Source: Trichostrongylus colubriformis (Eukaryota; Nematoda; Chromadorea; Rhabditida; Trichostrongylidae). From it: DNA of 64,000 bases. The notes beneath the pieces were generated by a model. The model was given only the letters and a program-made list of their open reading frames with translations. It was not told the DNA's origin and made no database searches. The position numbers and the translations under genes are program-made. Each line of letters opens with the position of its first letter. The first letter of the stretch is position 1. Positions 57,998-64,000 of this stretch are shown here, piece after piece. The stretch covers positions 28,979,426 to 29,043,425 of the forward strand of contig OZ022256.1 in assembly GCA_963978905.1 (NCBI GenBank), given 5' to 3'.

Positions 57998-58814
57998 CTG
58001 AAACATTTTCTCGTGTAAATTTGAATAGAGTGATGTACCTATCAGCGTTCCTGGGCTTATGTGAAGAACGACCAGCTATGATGAAATACTCCGTGACGAA
58101 AGTCGCGTTTAAAAGCTCGACTTTGGGGTCCAAGCCGCAGCCCTTATATGATCGAATGCTGCGAGGGTGAGGCAACATTAGCGGCTAGCCCTCGTCCTCT
58201 GCATCTACCCCTGAATGACCAGTAATAATGTAGAAGGAGTGAAGGGTAAAGAGAAAGAGGAGGGGATTCTACTTCTCGCATTTGAAGCCGTTTCATCCAG
58301 TCCTTTCTTTGAGGTTGTACTACATACACTACAATTTCATGTTCCACAATCGGCCATAGATGTCCCTCTCGATGTCTATAAGTGAAATCCGTTGATAGAG
58401 ATTGTTAACCCGCCCAGCTATTCGAAAAAGTTTGAAACTCCTAACAGGATTTAAACACCCAGCGGCGTATTGGCTCCACAGCTCAAGTGTTAATTACACC
58501 GTACAAAAACAATACATTTATTAAGAAGGTGCAGCTAAGGCTCATGTAAATGCCCATTAATTCTCTTTTTTACATCAATTTTATTCTTCATTTCCTCATT
58601 TTGAAATTTTATTTGTTATTACTTTAGTTTTTCAAATATACATTTCTCTCAAATTCAGTTTTTCAAAAATGTTTTTTCTTGAGGCTGAGCTGCTGCAATT
58701 TCACCTGCCATGCTCTGGAGTTCTCGAATATATCAAACTACCATCTACTCATACAATTTTGGGAAGCCGTCGCTCATCCTCTTCTAGCATAACTCCGAGC
58801 CGAATCTATCCGAG
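57998..58814. other. receptor intron or 5' region, no exon found
   Basis: The receptor exon at 57997 needs an upstream exon encoding TM1 and ending in phase 1. None was found on the minus strand here. The sequence is low in structure and AT-rich near 58560-58680. Confidence 0.5.
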
Positions 58815-59116
58815 GTTAAAGGATAAAAGGATAAAGTTTTTGGCGTTAATCAATCCCTTCTGTGGGATGCGCCGCACATTCTAGTTCCATTTAGAATCGT
58901 GATGGCTGGTGAATGTGATGTGGCCTATACAATGACTTGCGGTGGCCAGCCGATGTACAAGTCAGTGCTTTTATCCTCCCAGACGAGTCTGGTACCAATT
59001 TACCGACCCCGGAGGGATGGAAGGCTTGGTTGGCCTGGGCGGGCGTTCATGCGGGATTTGATCCCCGCACCATGAGAGTGGGGTGCGCGCCACCTGTCAC
59101 TACACCACCTCCGCCC
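58815..59116 (-). repeat. tRNA-derived SINE, copy 2
   Basis: Reverse-complement copy of 7370-7668. The tRNA-like head is at 59116 and the tail at about 58815-58845 (GGATAAAAGGATAAAG, showing the tail repeat). The B box region GGGATCAAATCCC is kept. Confidence 0.75.
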
Positions 59117-59756
59117 TCTATCCGAGGTAATCCTCGTATTTGAAGCAAAAGCTAATGAAGTGGACATAGCTGGTCACATCAGAACGTTTTGGTTTTGGTA
59201 TCGACTCATCGTAGCGACATTTCTACCGTTCTGTCTGTCCCGCTCATCACTCCCCATACAGGAAGGATTATGAGCTAACCCCAGAGCTCACGCTACTTTG
59301 TTGATGAAGGGACACGAACATGCATCGCTCGCCCATCCGCCGCTGTTCGGCTGTGACGTATTTGTTTTTCACCGCAGCTGAAGATTCTCTGAGACTTAAT
59401 AAGCTCAGTGGTATTAGATGCATCACAAGCGGCTTACATCTAGAATGGAGTGGATTTGCTCAATCTACAATTCGATATCAAAAGCTTTTTCACTTAATTC
59501 GAGCAAAGTCATTTCATGTAGGAAGTCGCGAACATGGCACCTTGCTCTAGACTCTATGCCGAGCAATAGTGAGGTTCTTACCAGCCAAATTGAATCATCT
59601 GGCTCGTTTGTTAAGTCGCCCGTTCTCAGCCCTCTCACAAAAAGAAATAAAGCGAAGCGGTACGAAGTTGAACTTGTGATAAACGAAGGACATAAGCATC
59701 CGACACCGTCACGGATAATGAGTGTAAACAGGTCTGGAAATGGATATTCTCTCTGA
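59117..59756. other. no gene recognised
   Basis: A 112-codon plus-strand frame (59418-59756) has no recognisable motif. Confidence 0.4.
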
Positions 59757-60833
59757 CTAGGGAAGGTATTTTACTTCCCATGGAACTTTGAAATGAGACC
59801 TGGAGGGATCGATAGAGCTTCGAACGCTGATTATAACTGTGAAAGCCAAAATTGCTATATGGCATTCTGAAGCGAGTTACGAGGGGTCAAAGTTTGCCTG
59901 TGACTTGCCTGTGGCATCTCAATGGCGAGGCGCTTCGTCATCAGCATGACTAGCGGAGCACAAATAGTGACCTCCGGGGCTCAGTGGTAGTGACCCGGTT
60001 CTGCGGGTGCGAGGTCGGGGGGTTGCTTCCCGCCGGTGCGGCTTCTTTTGCATTTTGTGTTTCATTGTCACTTCTAAACGTTTCCTTGTATGATATTCGC
60101 GCGTAGGGGGTCGAATTACCCCTCTGTGCAAATTTCCAGCCGGATCCAGTTTTTGGCCCAACTTCGGAAAATTAGGGGTGGCCAGGGGTTCAGTAGGAGT
60201 TTTTTGAATCTTTCACAAAAAATTCGCAAGCTGAACAAGATAACCTAAACATACCTATCACACTTGCCCATCACACTAAACGCACGTAACAAGCGCCAAA
60301 TAAGAGCATTTGCTGGGCGAGGGTCAACGACTACTCCTTTGTTAAATGGGTTGCCAGCCAATAGCCCATCAATTTTTCCGAGATTTGGTCAAATTCTCGA
60401 ATTGGCTGAAAACTTGTGCAATGTGGTAATTTGATCCCCTGAACACAAAAATCACACAGGTTTTGCGTGAAAACGTATGGATCGCGCGCTATGGGCTCCC
60501 AATCATACCATGAAAAGGTATTACTCTTTTTTCAGAAAAACCTTCATAACTTCATTCAGGTGATTGTGTGACAGATTCTGAATACAGACTTGAGATCATC
60601 ATTTAAAAGCGCGCAGAGTGGCATGTGTCTCATTGCAAATGACCATTTCGACAAACCGTCTGCTGGCGAAGTGCCTCGCCAATGAGGTGTCACAGGCAAA
60701 CTTCGACCCCTCGTAACTCGCTTCAGGATGCCATTTAGCAATTTTGGTTTTTACAGTTATAATCAGCGTTCACCCTACCGATCTCCCCGGGTCTCATTTC
60801 AAAGTTCCATGGGAAGTAAAATACCTACCCTGG
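59757..60833. mobile_element. inverted-repeat element with an internal tRNA-like unit
   Basis: Arms at 59757-59905 and 60689-60833 are inverted copies (for example TATTTTACTTCCCATGGAAC and GAAGCGAGTTACGAGGGGTC). Between them a tRNA-like unit at about 59968-60050 has A-box-like GGCTCAGTGGTAG and B-box-like GGTTGCTTCCC, perhaps a nested SINE. No transposase. The terminal bases (CTAGGG/CCAGGG) are imprecise and no target duplication was recognised. Confidence 0.65.
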
Positions 60834-60924
60834 TGAGTGAAATGACTATTTTCAAGGAGATGATCTGTGGAAAAACTCACATTTGATGAACTTCAGCTTA
60901 CGGTCTCCGATTACCGAGGTGTGG

Positions 60925-61215
60925 AGGGTTTGAAGGCACATTCGGGTGTGTACCCTAACGTCAGGATGCCGCACGACGACGAGCGGCGTGCGACATAGTG
61001 TGTGCGAGCTATGCGGGTCACGGTAGGTGGGTCTTAGAACGATTACAACGTAATGCTAGGGGTGCGATACGCAGTGGACTTCTAATCGCTTCGGGACCCA
61101 ACAACATGGCGCCTTTAGCTCGTCCGCATTACTTCGCTTGCGACATGTCGCAGTGCGGCATCCTGACGTTAGGGTACACACCCGGCACATTCCAGGAGCA
61201 GGGAAGCATTGCAGC
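60925..61215. repeat. foldback MITE
   Basis: The arm at about 60935-60994 (GGGTGTGTACCCTAACGTCA, CAGGATGCCGCAC) is the inverse of about 61138-61205. The loop is about 140 bp. No coding content. Confidence 0.7.
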
Positions 61216-61839
61216 CCTTCCACTGACCAAATTGTTCCCTGTGCGGGCTGGAAGGCTGTCCACGTAACCAGGCCCACGATGAAACACCGCAGCGCACGGA
61301 GCTCGTAAAGGGGCACAGCCACACTAGGAGTGCTCGCCCGCCGCCTCGCTCAATTTGGAAGGCACGAATCGCTAGGTCGGCACAGGCGTCGTGTGTAGCG
61401 TCGTTGGGAGATATTGGTGGGGGACAGCTGATTCTTGTGCCGTATGACTTCGGCGGTATATTTTATATTGCCAGCTATTTCTGGTACGAGGGACCCTTTC
61501 CGAGAGGTTGTTAATTTTCGTGATAATGCATTTGTTTTTCATTAGTTTTGCAGGCAATGTATTTGTCGTGTTTCATAGTGTTTTATCCTTTTGAGGTTTT
61601 TATATTTTTGTTTCTTGTTCATTCTTTCTGTTTCCGACCTATTTTACATTACTCTGTCATTGATTGGTCTTCATTTTTATCGAGGACACTCTTTGACATT
61701 GTTTCTAAATTTTTAGCCGCGGTGGAACTTCCAAGTAGTGAGTTTTCAAGTTGATTTAAATTGTCCTTTTCAAGTATTATTCTGTCCCGAAGTCTCATGC
61801 CAATCTGTATGTGTGAAGAACAGTGTGAGGCTCCAAAAC

Positions 61840-62305
61840 TTCATCTCAGGAGGCTCAATAATTCTAAAAAATAATGCAAAAAGAAATTTGAGCCTATAGG
61901 CAAGCTATCGGCACCCAGCGCCTTGTTAAAGCCTTTCGTTTCACAATTTTTCACAAACAAAGCAGTTCGTTTTATTTTATATATTGACACTTTTTGAAAG
62001 AGTCAGTCAGCATATGTGTATCTGACTGATTGACTGCTGCCGCATAGCCAGCCTATCCTACAGAAATGAGGAGTGGAGCAGAAAATTTCCACTTCTAGGA
62101 ATTCGGTAGGATAGGGTGCGCGGCAGCAGCGAGTCAGTCGAATATTTCAAAAAGTGTCAATATATGGAATGGAATAACTCGCTTTGTTTCAAGCATAAAA
62201 AAGGCGCTAGGCGCCGAAAGCTTGCCAATAGGCAAACTTTTTTCGCAATATTTTGTGGAACCTTTTGAGTCTTTTGAAATAAAATTTTAGAGCCTAACAT
62301 TGCTG
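61840..62305. repeat. nested foldback element
   Basis: Arms of about 150-190 bp are inverse copies (ATTGACACTTTTTGAAA with its mirror, CTATAGGCAAGCT with its mirror) around a hairpin core that includes CCTATCCTAC/GTAGGATAGG. The right tail (TTTTGAAATAAAATTTTAGAG) resembles the end of the 27825-28476 foldback, so the two may be related. Confidence 0.65.
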
Positions 62306-62376
62306 CTCATAGATTTATTTATTTTATTTGTTTGACCTGTTCTTCAGCCAAGTGGTTCTGATGTGCTTCTATGTAA

Positions 62377-62433
62377 GGCCGCGTTCATACTGTGCGAGCC
62401 GTCGCCGCCGGTGCGCAAAGTATGAACGCGCCC
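62377..62433. mobile_element. 57-bp Harbinger-type MITE
   Basis: Flanked by TAA on both sides (62374-62376 and 62434-62436). Its ends GGCCGCGTTCATACTGTGCG and the inverse of CGCAAAGTATGAACGCGCCC closely resemble the Harbinger terminus at 30017, with a spacer of under 20 bp. Absent from the opposite arm of the surrounding foldback, which confirms insertion. Confidence 0.75.
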
Positions 62434-63645
62434 TAAGGCACTCTTCGGCATTCTTTTTCAGCTCGCGGTCGCTTCGTTTTTCATGCTTTTACTGGTTTTG
62501 GTACCTTTCTGTTTATTTATTACTTTCTGATCTTATTCGCCCGTTGCATAGTATATAGCAGTGCTTCTGATGTGTTCTTAGATCTGTGGATACTCTTTGA
62601 CACACTTTTGCAGGTGTCCGTCTATTTAGAATGCACTGATTTTGAGAAATGCGGCATCGCCATGAGTTTAACTGCTCCTGTAATTCTTATTTGTCCTTCT
62701 TTTGACCACCGCGATTTGTAAGGAATTTTCTCCGCGGTTGTCTTTTTATGTGAAGGCATTTCTTATACTGTTTTAGAGCCTGCGGAGTTTGAATACGCCG
62801 TTTTGTCTGTTGGCCCTTTTTCGGGTGGTTTTCCCTTTTCCTACGTGATAAGTGGTTTGAAACCTGTCAGCGGTTCAAGATTGATGGTGGTGCCTTCACT
62901 TGAAAAATTAATACCTCCACATAAAAGGACAATCGCGGAGAAGACTTCATACAATTCGAGGTGATCTAAAGAAGGACAAATAAAATTACGCGAAAGAACT
63001 CACGGTGCAGCTAATTTATGGCGAGTGCGGCATTTCTCAAAATCAGTGCATTCTAAATAGACGGCTACCTGCAAAAGTATGTCAATGTCTACTCTAACAA
63101 AATCAAGAACACACCAGAAGCACTGCCATCTATAATGGGTCGAATAAGATGAGAAACAGTAATAAATAAACAAAAAGGTACCAAGATCAGCAAAAGCATG
63201 AAAAACATTGGACTCCGGAACAGTGTCAAAGAGTGCTTCTGATAAAAATAGAAGCACAGGTCAGAATGGAGAAGGATTTGAACAAGAAAGAACAATTCAA
63301 ACTGAACTTTCAAAACCCACCACACTAGCAAAACCAAGATAACTGGAGGTTCTACCGCGACCTAAACTTTCAGAAAAAATGTCAAAGAGTGACCAGATAA
63401 AAATGAGGACACACCAATGACACCGTAATGAAACAGGTCGGAAATAAGAAGAATGAGCAAGAAATAAAAATACAAGAACACTAAAGGAAAAACACTATGA
63501 AAACACGATAAATACACTGAATGCATATAAAACTAATGAAGGACAAATGCATTATCATGAAAACTCACTAACCTCTTGGAAAGGAAGCCCGTCGAACCAG
63601 ATATAATAGTGAATATAAAACCAAATCGCCGAAATCAGCTGATCG

Positions 63646-64000
63646 GCGGACAACTGGTACACGCAGCCGCACCGCAACGCATTCCGTGGAAGGGCATGGG
63701 CAGCTGATCATACAGGCAAAAACAGCTGAAGGGTGAATGCAAGTTGGAGAGGAAGAGACGCAAAATTTTCACCGACGTCTGAGCACGTTCAACTCCTTAG
63801 GCTTAAGGAGTTGAAGAGAGTCAAGCAGATGAAACAGATGCCTTGTCAGATGCTTTTTCTTGCAGGAGGAAGGGATATGATTTTCAGCCTGAGCCTAGAG
63901 AGTGAAGGAGCTTCGAAATCGGTGGAAAGTTGCGTCTCCCTTCCCCCCAACCCCCCCCCCCCCTCCTCACCTATTGACCCCAGCTGATTATTGTTTCCAT
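63646..64000. other. no gene recognised; C run
   Basis: Contains CAGCTGATC repeats near 63702 and a run of about twelve C (63951-63962). An 84-codon frame at 63733-63987 runs into the C run and is not credible as a gene. Confidence 0.5.

Larger units (their letters stand above)
61425..63645. repeat. large foldback element, arms split by nested insertions
   Basis: The right arm (about 62905-63645) is the inverse of two left segments, 61425-61790 and 62325-62765. Matching blocks include TTGATAATGCATTTGT-like, TTTCCGACCT, CTCTTTGACA, CTTTTGCAGGT and CGCGGTTGTC. The left arm is interrupted by the foldback at 61840-62305 and by the 57-bp MITE at 62377-62433, neither of which is in the right arm, so they inserted later. 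CAGCTGAT marks both outer ends. Divergence between the arms is clear, so it is older than the Harbinger element. No coding sequence recognised. Confidence 0.7.

Noticed and set aside
1..64000. CRISPR array, rRNA genes or prokaryotic operons
   Set aside because: No regularly spaced short direct repeats, no rRNA-like sequence and no tandem sets of intact unspliced genes; gene structure is eukaryotic.

Overview
The window looks like TE-saturated nuclear DNA from a nematode, most likely a clade V/strongylid such as a hookworm relative. That is an inference: the spliced genes have 48-71 nt GT-AG introns, the G-protein-coupled receptor is of the nematode neuropeptide-receptor (NPR) type, and CR1-, RTE-, Penelope-, gypsy-, mariner- and PIF/Harbinger-like remnants are all present. 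There is no bacterial-style operon, rRNA or CRISPR array. I could not run homology searches, so family names rest on motifs I recognise.

Layout. 1-9.8 kb: intergenic sequence with a decayed Tc1-like element with four binding-site-like repeats, a foldback built from tRNA-like units, a 52-bp tandem duplication and a tRNA-derived SINE. 9.8-13.9 kb: a palindromic mariner derivative directly abutting a nearly full-length CR1-like retrotransposon with two frameshifts. 15-17.1 kb: mariner and RTE-type debris. 17.1-27.8 kb: mostly featureless apart from a MITE-like element, diverged repeats and a second tRNA-like foldback. 27.8-30.0 kb: a foldback carrying hammerhead-like cores, then RTE and CR1 pieces.

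30.0-38.0 kb is the centrepiece. It is an 8-kb PIF/Harbinger transposon with a TTA target duplication and about 1.3-kb inverted terminal repeats. It holds a multi-exon DDE transposase gene and, convergent to it, a MADF-domain partner gene. Both terminal repeats carry the same decayed segment of a host seven-in-absentia (SIAH) ubiquitin-ligase gene, so the element appears to have captured a host gene fragment and holds it as a mirror-image pair.

38.0-45.6 kb: foldback MITEs and a 1.6-kb DNA transposon. 45.6-58.0 kb: the one clear host gene, a rhodopsin-family neuropeptide receptor on the minus strand with six recovered exons (TM2 to the C terminus). Its 8.5-kb last intron is filled by two Penelope pieces, a decayed gypsy element with one LTR, a decayed RTE and a foldback MITE. 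Its 2.85-kb middle intron holds two mariner remnants. 58-64 kb: a second SINE copy and nested inverted-repeat elements, including a 57-bp MITE whose ends resemble the Harbinger element.

How the parts relate: the Harbinger transposase and MADF protein are the expected two-protein transposition system, and they could in principle act on short elements with matching ends. The receptor gene is otherwise unconnected and appears intact over its recovered part. Several reading frames break at C or G runs, so some breaks could be assembly errors rather than true mutations.
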